5,838 bases of DNA from Legionella genomosp. 1 (lineage in GTDB: Bacteria > Pseudomonadota > Gammaproteobacteria > Legionellales > Legionellaceae), in assembly GCA_945901965.1 (NCBI GenBank), contig CAMDMN010000147.1, forward strand, positions 1 to 5,838, written 5' to 3'. Below the pieces are notes generated by a model. It was not told the origin of the DNA, made no database searches, and saw only the letters and a list, made by a program, of their open reading frames with translations. This document shows, in pieces, positions 1-5,838 of this stretch. Position 1 is the stretch's first letter; the number at the start of each line of letters is the position of its first letter. Made by a program: the position numbers and the translations under genes.

Positions 1-46
1 TAATGGGACAGCCGTGTAAACATAGATGCTATTAAATATTTAAAGT

Positions 47-52
47 GATAAT
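47..52 (+). promoter_or_regulatory. Weak candidate -10 box for recQ
   Basis: The hexamer GATAAT lies in the A+T-rich stretch ahead of recQ. It matches the sigma-70 -10 consensus at five of six positions and would start a transcript near position 59, about 34 bases before the chosen recQ start. No convincing -35 hexamer sits 16-18 bases upstream, so this is only a candidate. If it is real, translation could not begin at the GTG at 45. Positions 1-46 show no supported gene: all three + strand frames have stops, and only a few codons of - strand frame reach the left edge. Confidence 0.2.
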
Positions 53-92
53 ATTGCCACATTCATTGCCCATGAAAAAAAAGAATAAACAC

Positions 93-1925
93 ATGGAAGA
101 CATAGTGCAAGTTAATCCTAATAAAATATCTGCCAATAAAATTTTAAAAGACTATTACGGTTTTGATAAATTTCGTTTACAACAAGAAGAAATTGTAAAT
201 GACTTAATATCAGGGTTAGATTTATTAGTCTTAATGCCAACAGGTGGCGGCAAGTCAATTTGCTACCAAATACCTTCGATGGTTCGTGAAGGTGTTGGTA
301 TTGTGGTCTCACCATTAATAGCCTTAATGGAAGATCAAGTAACTGCCATGAAATTGCAAGGGATTAGAGCGTCATATTATAACTCATCCTTAACAAGTGT
401 TGATGCAAGAAAAGTACTAGCACAATTACATAATAACGAATTAGATCTTCTCTATATTGCTCCCGAACGCTTACTTAGCGAAAATTTTCTAAGTCGCTTA
501 AATGAATGTAACATAGCTTTATTTGCAATCGATGAAGCTCATTGCATCTCACAATGGGGGCATGATTTTCGTCCTGAATATGCATCCTTAGGCTTATTAA
601 AATCACATTTTCCTAATATTCCAATAATTGCATTAACAGCAACAGCTGATTTGCAAACTCAAGAAGATATTAAAGCTAAGTTAAAATATAATCCTAAACA
701 ATATGTAGCTTCGTTTAATCGCCCAAATATTCACTACAAAGTAATTTTTAAATCTAATCCGATAAAACAGCTTACGCAATTTTTAGAAACAGAAAAACAA
801 CAATCAGGAATAATTTATTGTGGCACGCGTAATGGTGTTGAACGCGTAGCGCTTAAATTACAAGAGCTTGGATTTAGTGCTCGTGGATACCATGCAGGCC
901 TTTCTCATGCTGAACGGCGTGAAGTACAATCATTATTTCGTCATGATAAAATTGAAATAGTTGTAGCAACTATCGCTTTTGGTATGGGCATTGATAAATC
1001 TAATGTACGTTTTGTAATTCATTATGATTTACCTAAAACTATTGAAAGCTATTATCAAGAAACGGGGCGTGCTGGTCGAGATGGCTTGCCGGCTAAAGCA
1101 TTATTACTATATGATCCTTCAGATAGTGGCAGACTTCGCTCATGGATAGTATCTTTACCGAATGAAGCACAAAAAAGAATAGAGCATAATAAATTAAACC
1201 ATATGCTCGCATTTTCTGAAGCCACGCACTGTAGAAGACAAATATTATTACGCTACTTTGATGAAAAATTTGAAACTGATTGTGGCTATTGTGATATTTG
1301 TGACAATCCACCAGAAATTCAAGATGCAACGGTTGATGCGCAAAAGATCCTTTCTTGCATTTATCGCTTACGCCAAAACTATGGCTTAAATCATGTAATT
1401 GATGTACTTCGCGGCTCGACTTCAGAAAAAATCACTCAATTTGGCCACCAAACTCTTTCAACCTATGGTATAGGAAAAGATAAATCTCAAACCTTTTGGA
1501 AACAATTAGCCTGGCAATTAATTCACCGAGACTATTGTTTTCAAGATCTAAATCACTTTAATGTTTTAAAATTAAATTCTAAAGCAATTCCTATATTACG
1601 TGGCGAAGAAAAGATTGCTTTAGCAATACAACATATAGAATTAATTAAAGATAAGCCTAAAAAGAAAAAAGATAAAAACAATGCTATACCAATTACTAAC
1701 AGCCCACTATTTGAAATTTTAAGAGCGCTTAGAAGAAAGCTTGCTAACGAAGAAAACAAACCGCCTTTTATGATTTTTAGCGACATGACGTTGCATGATA
1801 TGGTAAGAGTTAATCCTCAATCATTAGATGAGCTTTTAACTGTATCAGGTGTTGGGCAACATAAATTAACCCACTACGGTCAATATTTTTTGGATGCAAT
1901 ATTAGAAGAAACAGAAACAGTGTAG
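93..1925 (+). CDS. recQ: ATP-dependent DNA helicase RecQ
   Basis: This is a superfamily 2 3'-5' DNA helicase that unwinds duplexes, forks and recombination intermediates in the cytoplasm. The 610 residues show the full family architecture. Helicase lobe 1 has motif 0 (FRLQQEEI), Walker A MPTGGGKS (48-55, Lys54), motif Ia (SPLIALMEDQV), the DEAH box (147-150) running into the RecQ-type HCISQWGHDFRPEY loop, and ALTATA (180-185). Lobe 2 has motif V (ATIAFGMGID, 292-301) and motif VI (QETGRAGRDG, 322-331). The zinc site is Cys380, Cys397, Cys400 and Cys403, the same numbers as in E. coli RecQ. An RQC winged-helix region follows, then a lysine-rich linker (519-528) and a C-terminal HRDC domain (about 537-605). 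I chose the ATG at 93 because it gives 610 residues (E. coli has 609) and the same N-terminal spacing to the GF-FR motif; a purine run ends 7 bases upstream. An ATG at 72 and a GTG at 45 would add 7 or 16 residues but have poor ribosome binding sites. It stands alone on its strand, convergent with the ccm genes. All catalytic motifs are intact. Confidence 0.96.
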   Translation: MEDIVQVNPNKISANKILKDYYGFDKFRLQQEEIVNDLISGLDLLVLMPTGGGKSICYQIPSMVREGVGIVVSPLIALMEDQVTAMKLQGIRASYYNSSLTSVDARKVLAQLHNNELDLLYIAPERLLSENFLSRLNECNIALFAIDEAHCISQWGHDFRPEYASLGLLKSHFPNIPIIALTATADLQTQEDIKAKLKYNPKQYVASFNRPNIHYKVIFKSNPIKQLTQFLETEKQQSGIIYCGTRNGVERVALKLQELGFSARGYHAGLSHAERREVQSLFRHDKIEIVVATIAFGMGIDKSNVRFVIHYDLPKTIESYYQETGRAGRDGLPAKALLLYDPSDSGRLRSWIVSLPNEAQKRIEHNKLNHMLAFSEATHCRRQILLRYFDEKFETDCGYCDICDNPPEIQDATVDAQKILSCIYRLRQNYGLNHVIDVLRGSTSEKITQFGHQTLSTYGIGKDKSQTFWKQLAWQLIHRDYCFQDLNHFNVLKLNSKAIPILRGEEKIALAIQHIELIKDKPKKKKDKNNAIPITNSPLFEILRALRRKLANEENKPPFMIFSDMTLHDMVRVNPQSLDELLTVSGVGQHKLTHYGQYFLDAILEETETV

Positions 1926-1926
1926 C

Positions 1927-1957
1927 CTGGTTAGCGGCAACTACGAGCTAACTTCAG
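1927..1957 (+). terminator. Small hairpin after recQ, possible transcript end
   Basis: Starting one base after the recQ stop codon, GTTAGC (1930-1935) can pair with GCTAAC (1947-1952) around an 11-base loop. CTG (1927-1929) and CAG (1955-1957) can extend the stem past a two-base bulge. No T-tract follows, so it is not a standard intrinsic terminator. It abuts the left end of the larger palindrome at 1958 without a gap. It could stabilise the recQ 3' end or be a chance stem. Confidence 0.25.
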
Positions 1958-2048
1958 CGTCATTGCGAGCAAAGCGAAGCAATCCAGTGGCCTTAAGATG
2001 CTCACTAGGCCACTGGATTGCTTCGTCGCAACACTTCTCGCAACGACG
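1958..2048. repeat. 91-base REP/MITE-like palindromic element
   Basis: This is an imperfect inverted repeat in the gap between convergent recQ and ccmI. The inner arms, 1975-1993 and 2007-2025, are perfectly complementary over 19 bases and enclose a 13-base loop. The outer 12-base ends, 1958-1969 and 2037-2048, match at 11 of 12 positions. Between inner and outer segments the right arm carries six more bases than the left. The motif GTCATTGCGAG...GCGAAGCAATCC resembles a well-known kind of dispersed palindrome in bacterial genomes, read here from memory and not searched. A transcript from either side would fold into a long hairpin, so it may protect or end both convergent mRNAs, although no T-tract is present. 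It encodes no transposase. Short open frames through it (SNPVALR, HWIASSQ) are by-products of the repeat. Confidence 0.8.
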
Positions 2049-2143
2049 GTTTTACCCACCTGACATATTACGTAATAATAAAGCGCTGCACAAAATAAGT
2101 GAAGATACCTCAGGACCCAACCTACAAATATTATGGCTATTTA

Positions 2144-2803
2144 TTAAATTTTCTTATTAGCATTGGCAATTGCTTTACGAATTCCCATTGATTCTTCTGA
2201 ATCGTTAGGTAGAACTGCTAATAGTTTTTCCCAATAACTTATAGCTTTCTTATAATCTTTTCCAAGATAAGCATCCATAGCAAGCATTGCTAAAACATCG
2301 GGCTCTCTTTGATTTTTCTTATATGCAATTTTTAATAAATCTCGTATTTCACTATTAAATTTATGCTGATTTAATTCCCATAAACTTAAAGCATAATTAA
2401 CTATTATTTTCGTATCTTTAGGATTTAATTTATAAGCTTTAAAATAAGCTTCCTTTGCCTCGTCATATCTACCCAAACTTGCATAAAGACGACCTAATAA
2501 GAACCAACCTTTTGCGCTCTTGGGATCCTCTTTAAGCTTAACTTTAAGTCGCTCTATTAAATCCTGCTGCCCATTTGTAGATTTTAACATTAAATTGACT
2601 TGATCTGTAACTTTGGCTTGTTTAATGAATTTTTGATATTGAAACCAAGAGCCAAAATTTAAATAAGCAAATATTAATAGGATAAAAATAATAGGCGTAA
2701 ATAACATTAAGCTTAATTTATATTTTCTTAAAGGATAAAGAGCAAAAATTAATGCCATAATTAATAATAATCCTAAACTAGATAATAGCCACCACTCATT
2801 CAT
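2144..2803 (-). CDS. ccmI: Short CcmI/CycH-type TPR protein of cytochrome c maturation
   Basis: This 219-residue inner-membrane protein has two N-terminal membrane helices (about 5-23 and 32-49) and a periplasmic domain with about three tetratricopeptide repeats (95-130, 131-168, 170-203), including the pattern WFLLGRLYASLGRYDEAKEAY. CcmI proteins bind apocytochrome c and present it to the CcmF/CcmH heme ligation complex, and position as last gene after ccmF, ccmG and ccmH fits this. It is compact: the loop between the two helices is only about eight residues, whereas typical CcmI has a long cytoplasmic loop, and little follows the last repeat. It therefore resembles E. coli NrfG or the C-terminal part of E. 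coli CcmH in size. I chose the ATG at 2803, which overlaps the ccmH end by 8 bases and has AGGA 8 bases upstream. A GTG at 2824 would add seven residues (MTHRIQL) but has no good ribosome binding site. Calling it ccmI rather than a generic TPR protein rests mainly on context. Confidence 0.82.
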   Translation of the reverse strand: MNEWWLLSSLGLLLIMALIFALYPLRKYKLSLMLFTPIIFILLIFAYLNFGSWFQYQKFIKQAKVTDQVNLMLKSTNGQQDLIERLKVKLKEDPKSAKGWFLLGRLYASLGRYDEAKEAYFKAYKLNPKDTKIIVNYALSLWELNQHKFNSEIRDLLKIAYKKNQREPDVLAMLAMDAYLGKDYKKAISYWEKLLAVLPNDSEESMGIRKAIANANKKI

Positions 2804-3206
2804 CAATTGTATCCTGTGCGTCACTTGACCGCTTTAAACAACTTCGCCAAAAAATAAATAATCCAAATGCTAAAAATAATGCAGGACCAAACCACAACAA
2901 ATAAGTAATAGTCTTAACAGGGGGTTTAAATAAAATAAAATCGCCATAACGCTCGGTTGCATAATCAATAATTTCTTTATCAGATTTACCTTCTTTAACT
3001 AAAAGATAAATTTCCTTCCGTAAATCCTTAGCAAGACCTGCATTAGAATCTGCTAAATCTTGATTTTGACAAACAAGACAACGTAAATCATGTAATAAAT
3101 GGTGGAATTGTACTTCTTGTTTAGCTGAATCTAGCGGATAAATTGTATTCGCACTTGCAGTTAGCTGTACTAATGAAAGCAAGATAGCTAAAATTAATTG
3201 CTTCAT
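2796..3206 (-). CDS. ccmH: Cytochrome c maturation thiol protein CcmH
   Basis: This 136-residue membrane-anchored periplasmic protein belongs to the CcmH/CycL/Ccl2 family. The family works with CcmG to reduce apocytochrome c cysteines and forms part of the heme ligation complex with CcmF and CcmI. A signal peptide spans about 1-19, with a likely cut after Ala-Ser-Ala. The family motif LRCLVCQNQ places the redox cysteines at 43 and 46 and is followed by ADSNAGLAKDLR. The conserved YGDFILFKPP lies at 87-96, and one membrane helix spans about 100-120 before a short charged tail. Its length is normal for a stand-alone CcmH; E. coli instead has a longer CcmH-CcmI fusion, and here the second half is the separate downstream gene. 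The ATG shares an ATGA overlap with the ccmG stop codon and has GGAG at 3215-3218, 8 bases upstream, so translation is probably coupled. No key residue is missing. Confidence 0.95.
   Translation of the reverse strand: MKQLILAILLSLVQLTASANTIYPLDSAKQEVQFHHLLHDLRCLVCQNQDLADSNAGLAKDLRKEIYLLVKEGKSDKEIIDYATERYGDFILFKPPVKTITYLLWFGPALFLAFGLFIFWRSCLKRSSDAQDTIDE
2812..2815 (-). promoter_or_regulatory. Ribosome binding site that decides the ccmI start
   Basis: AGGA on the - strand lies 8 bases ahead of the ATG at 2803 and inside the last codons of ccmH. Nothing comparable precedes the GTG at 2824. This favours the shorter, 219-residue CcmI. Confidence 0.65.
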
Positions 3207-3739
3207 AGATTATGCTCCATCTCATTTATTCTTGGCATAAATTCTTTTTGCCAAATCTTAATATTTAAAATACCTGCATATCTAAATTTTATAGTCCCAA
3301 ATTTATCAATAAGAAAAGTTTCAGGAGCACCATAGACACCTAAATCTATAGCTAATTTACCATCAAGATCACTACCTATTAATTTATAAGGATTGCCCCA
3401 TGAACTTAACCAATTAATCGCATCATCTTGATTATCTTTATAATTAAGGCCATAAATAGTTATCCCCTCACGCGCTAATTGTAATAAAAAAATTTGCTCA
3501 TCAACGCATGCAGAACACCAACTAGCCCAAACATTTAAAATCGATATTTTTCCATTTAAATTATTTTCGGAAAATTTTAAATTAGGATTTCCTAATACCG
3601 AAAGAGAAAATTTTGGTAATGGTTTACCTAATTTAGCCGAAGGTAAATTTTTAGGATCAAGTGATAAGGAATACCAAAAAAATCCAATTAAGATAATAAA
3701 TATAAATAAAGGAATTAATCGTAAAGCTAAAACTTTCAT
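3203..3739 (-). CDS. ccmG: Thiol:disulfide oxidoreductase CcmG (DsbE)
   Basis: This 178-residue periplasmic thioredoxin-like protein is held by one N-terminal membrane helix (about 8-26) that is probably not cleaved. It reduces the CXXCH cysteines of apocytochrome c, directly or through CcmH, with electrons from DsbD or CcdA. The thioredoxin fold carries NVWASWCSAC, with active-site cysteines 75 and 78. The CcmG-specific acidic residue follows at Glu81, NYKD is at 99-102, and the strongly conserved GVYGAPETFLID (134-145) contains the cis-proline Pro139. That last motif and the gene order separate it from general thioredoxins and from DsbA. One unusual detail is Ser76 where many CcmG proteins have proline (WCPxC). 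The start shares an ATGA overlap with the ccmF stop, with GAGG at 3747-3750, 7 bases upstream. Length is normal for the family. Confidence 0.95.
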   Translation of the reverse strand: MKVLALRLIPLFIFIILIGFFWYSLSLDPKNLPSAKLGKPLPKFSLSVLGNPNLKFSENNLNGKISILNVWASWCSACVDEQIFLLQLAREGITIYGLNYKDNQDDAINWLSSWGNPYKLIGSDLDGKLAIDLGVYGAPETFLIDKFGTIKFRYAGILNIKIWQKEFMPRINEMEHNL

Positions 3740-5688
3740 ACTTTAGCCTCAAAGCTTAATTTATCCTTTTTTCGCCATTTTAAATAATAGCGACTATCAA
3801 TTAAAGCTAAAAAGCCACCAAAGAAAATTAAAAACCCGCCACCCCAAATAAAGCGCACAAATGGTTTATAATAAAAACGCACCGACCATGAATCCTGATT
3901 AATAGGTTCACCCAAAGCTATATATATATCCCTAAATAAACTTACATCAATAGCTGATTCAGTCATGGGAATATTGCCAACATTATAAATTCTTTTTTCA
4001 GGGAATATAGATTTTTCATAACCATTGGAACTAATCATAAAATGAGCTCTATTCCCATGATAATTAGCACCAGTTAAAGATGACTCACTCACAAATCTAA
4101 TATCAAATCCCGCAAAGTTTAGATGTTCACCTGGCGACATTTTCACATCAGATTCAATACCATATCCTGATGATAGAGTAATACCAATTACAGTTAGAGC
4201 TAAGCCAAAGTGTGCTACTACCATTCCTAAATATGCAAGCCCTATTGCCATAAAGCCATTTACTTTAGCCCTAATTAATAAAGCCTTTAATGTACTTAGT
4301 AAAACCCAAAAAGCTAAGACCAAACCTAAATATACGTATAGATTAAAACTTTTTGTAATAATAATTTCTAATAAGGCAGGAAGAAAAATAGATAATAACC
4401 CAACAACACTAAGCGAAGAATAAAGACGCTTAAGTCCATCACGATGCCAATGCAATTGCACACCTACTCCCATCAATATTAATAAAGGGATCATTAAAGG
4501 AATAAAAACTGCATTAAAATATGGTGCGCCGACTGATAATTTACCCAAACCTAAGCCATCAATAATTAATGGATAAATAGTTCCCATCAATATAGTAAGC
4601 ATTATAACCATTAGAAATACATTGTTTAATAATAGAGCTGATTCTCGTGAAATCAGATTTAAATTTTTAACTCTTACAACTGATTTTGCCCGCAATGCAA
4701 ATAAGCCTAATGAGCCACCAATGACTACTACTAAAAAAATCAAGATATATAAGCCCCGCTCAGGATCAACGGCAAAGGCATGAACTGAGGTTAATACCCC
4801 TGAACGTACTAAAAATGTACCTACTAAACTTAATGAAAAAGCAGTTATAGCTAAGAGCAAAGTCCAGGCGATAAATTGCTCCTTTTTTTCAGCAACAGCC
4901 AATGAATGGATTAACGCAGTCCCCACAATCCACGGCATAAATGACGCATTTTCAACAGGATCCCAAAACCACCAACCACCCCAACCTAATTCACGATAAG
5001 CCCACCAACTGCCTAAAGTAATACCTGCAGTTAAAAAACACCATGCTGCTAATGTCCAAGGTCTTGTCCACTTAGCCCATGAAGATTCAACTCGTCCAAG
5101 CCATAACGCCGCAATTGCAAAAGCAAAAGCCACTGAAAACCCTACATAACCCATATAAAGCATAGGTGGATGAAATAAAAAACCTGGATCTTGTAATAAT
5201 GGATTTAAATCTCGCCCAACCGTTTGTAAAATTTCAAATTGGCGTAGAAAAGGATTTGAAGTAGCAATAATAAATAATATAAAGCCAATAGAGAGCAAGC
5301 CTAAAACTATAAGTACTCGTACTTTAAGCGGCTCGAATAGATTTTTAGAAAATAAATTAACGGCAAACATCCATAAACTTAATATAAATACCCAAAGTAA
5401 CATGGATCCTTCATGCCCACCCCAGACTGCGCAAAGTTTATAAAATAGAGGTAGAGACTTGCTTGAATTCATTAATACATAACTAACAGTGAAATCATCT
5501 GTTATAAAACATAGAGTAAGGGCTACATATGCAAGAGCTACAAAAATAAATTGTAAAGGCACATAAATTTTAACCGATGCCTGTAAGTCTTCTTTATCAA
5601 ATATTATCCCTAGAGTAGGTACAATAACGAGCATAAATGCAAATAGTAAAGCCAAGAGCAAAGCAAATAAACCAATTTCAGCAATCAT
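3736..5688 (-). CDS. ccmF: Cytochrome c heme lyase subunit CcmF
   Basis: This 650-residue polytopic inner-membrane protein, close to the 647 residues of E. coli CcmF, is the core of the System I heme ligation complex. It takes heme from holo-CcmE and, with CcmH and CcmI, joins it to apocytochrome c on the periplasmic side. The tryptophan-rich WWD domain is at 236-253 (WGGWWFWDPVENASFMPW). The four conserved histidines are present: His173 in LFHPPMLY and His303 in SVHAFAVDP (periplasmic pair), His261 and His493 (membrane pair, ligands of a b-type heme); E. coli has 173, 303, 261 and 491. Many hydrophobic helices cover the protein. A soluble periplasmic domain spans about 505-610, and a last helix (about 612-630) leads into a basic tail. 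The ATG at 5688 has AGGG 6 bases upstream. It is the first visible gene of the unit, and its stop overlaps the ccmG start. CcmC and NrfE share the WWD domain, but length, the four-histidine pattern and neighbours point to CcmF. Confidence 0.97.
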   Translation of the reverse strand: MIAEIGLFALLLALLFAFMLVIVPTLGIIFDKEDLQASVKIYVPLQFIFVALAYVALTLCFITDDFTVSYVLMNSSKSLPLFYKLCAVWGGHEGSMLLWVFILSLWMFAVNLFSKNLFEPLKVRVLIVLGLLSIGFILFIIATSNPFLRQFEILQTVGRDLNPLLQDPGFLFHPPMLYMGYVGFSVAFAFAIAALWLGRVESSWAKWTRPWTLAAWCFLTAGITLGSWWAYRELGWGGWWFWDPVENASFMPWIVGTALIHSLAVAEKKEQFIAWTLLLAITAFSLSLVGTFLVRSGVLTSVHAFAVDPERGLYILIFLVVVIGGSLGLFALRAKSVVRVKNLNLISRESALLLNNVFLMVIMLTILMGTIYPLIIDGLGLGKLSVGAPYFNAVFIPLMIPLLILMGVGVQLHWHRDGLKRLYSSLSVVGLLSIFLPALLEIIITKSFNLYVYLGLVLAFWVLLSTLKALLIRAKVNGFMAIGLAYLGMVVAHFGLALTVIGITLSSGYGIESDVKMSPGEHLNFAGFDIRFVSESSLTGANYHGNRAHFMISSNGYEKSIFPEKRIYNVGNIPMTESAIDVSLFRDIYIALGEPINQDSWSVRFYYKPFVRFIWGGGFLIFFGGFLALIDSRYYLKWRKKDKLSFEAKV

Positions 5689-5694
5689 TATTAA

Positions 5695-5698
5695 CCCT
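5695..5698 (-). promoter_or_regulatory. Ribosome binding site of ccmF; leader without a gene
   Basis: AGGG on the - strand sits 6 bases before the ccmF ATG and supports that start. The surrounding stretch from 5689 to 5784 holds no supported gene: reading toward ccmF, all three frames entering from the window edge meet stops within the palindrome, and none shows a CcmE-like end. I found no promoter with both boxes there. TTGCCA (-35-like) is followed only at a 20-base spacing by TAATGA. Confidence 0.6.
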
Positions 5699-5784
5699 AT
5701 TTTTAAACTAGCAAACGTAGCCTTGATACAGCCATATCATTACCCACAAGTTAATTTCATCTTGGCAAGTGAGCGGAATCCGAG

Positions 5785-5838
5785 CCACGACCGTTAGGAA
5801 GTGGAGATCTTAAGAACCCCACTCCCTAACGGTCGTGG
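5785..5838. repeat. Palindromic element at the right window edge
   Basis: The arms 5785-5804 and 5819-5838 are complementary at 19 of 20 positions and flank a 14-base loop (5805-5818) containing AGATCT and CTTAAG. The right arm ends exactly at the last base, so the element may continue. If the flank is palindromic too, the next bases should mirror the segment just before 5785 and read CTCGGATTCC. It is G+C-richer than its surroundings, encodes nothing, lacks a T-tract on either strand, and shares no clear sequence with the palindrome at 1958-2048. A dispersed intergenic repeat is the likeliest reading; a factor-dependent transcript end of an upstream gene is possible. Confidence 0.7.

Noticed and set aside
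1..20. Apparent likeness between the left edge and the ccmF leader (shared ACAGCC near both)
   Set aside because: Only about six consecutive bases agree, which is expected by chance in a window of this size.
1..23. Possible start of a divergent gene on the - strand (ATG at 23, reading MFTRLSH to the edge)
   Set aside because: Only seven codons are visible and there is no Shine-Dalgarno sequence ahead of it, so it cannot be supported from this window.
118..315. Short - strand open frame inside recQ
   Set aside because: It lies wholly within an intact RecQ coding sequence with all motifs, and has no family features of its own.
1093..1329. Short - strand open frame inside recQ
   Set aside because: It is antisense to the RecQ zinc-site region and is low-information hydrophobic sequence from A+T-rich DNA.
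1553..1786. Hydrophobic - strand open frame inside recQ
   Set aside because: The membrane-like look comes from reading the antisense of lysine-rich codons. It has no start context and no neighbour supporting it.
1958..2048. CRISPR array or insertion sequence in the recQ-ccmI gap
   Set aside because: There is one inverted repeat pair only, with no direct repeats with spacers, no transposase frame and no target-site duplication that I could see.
1963..2160. A 65-codon open frame on the + strand across the recQ-ccmI gap
   Set aside because: Its first half is the palindrome read as protein (RAKRSNP...HWIASSQ), it has no ribosome binding site, and its end runs into ccmI. Such frames are typical by-products of this kind of repeat.
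5689..5784. Tail of ccmE or a tiny leader peptide (ATG GCT GTA ... TAA) before ccmF
   Set aside because: The frames entering from the edge stop inside the palindrome and show no CcmE signature. The ten-codon frame has no ribosome binding site or attenuator-like codon run.

Overview
The window carries five ordinary bacterial housekeeping genes on A+T-rich DNA, roughly one third G+C by eye, with codons mostly ending in A or T. The gene set is a 610-residue RecQ whose zinc-cysteine positions match E. coli, plus a System I (Ccm) cytochrome c maturation cluster with CcmH and CcmI as separate proteins. This suggests a low-GC gammaproteobacterium, for example something near Legionellales. That placement is an inference from protein character and composition, not a database result.

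Layout. Positions 93-1925 on the + strand encode the RecQ DNA helicase. From the other side, ccmF, ccmG, ccmH and a short ccmI-type TPR gene run as one tightly packed unit on the - strand (5688 down to 2144). Neighbouring genes in it overlap by 4, 4 and 8 bases. The two units converge on a 218-base gap (1926-2143) that holds a small hairpin directly abutting a 91-base imperfect palindrome (1958-2048). Upstream of ccmF, 150 bases without a recognisable gene run to the window edge and end in a second, unrelated palindrome (5785-5838).

How the genes work together. CcmG is a membrane-anchored thioredoxin-like protein and CcmH carries an RCxxC pair. Together they keep the CXXCH cysteines of apocytochrome c reduced. 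The TPR protein (CcmI) holds the apocytochrome, and CcmF, with its WWD domain and four conserved histidines, joins heme delivered by CcmE to it. CcmA-E are not visible here. RecQ (DNA repair and recombination) has no functional link to the ccm genes; they are only convergent neighbours.

I see no previously undescribed multi-gene system. The points worth a second look are the two palindromic elements at the ends of the ccm unit, the unusually compact CcmI with almost no cytoplasmic loop, the WCSAC active site of CcmG, and the absence of ccmE directly upstream of ccmF.
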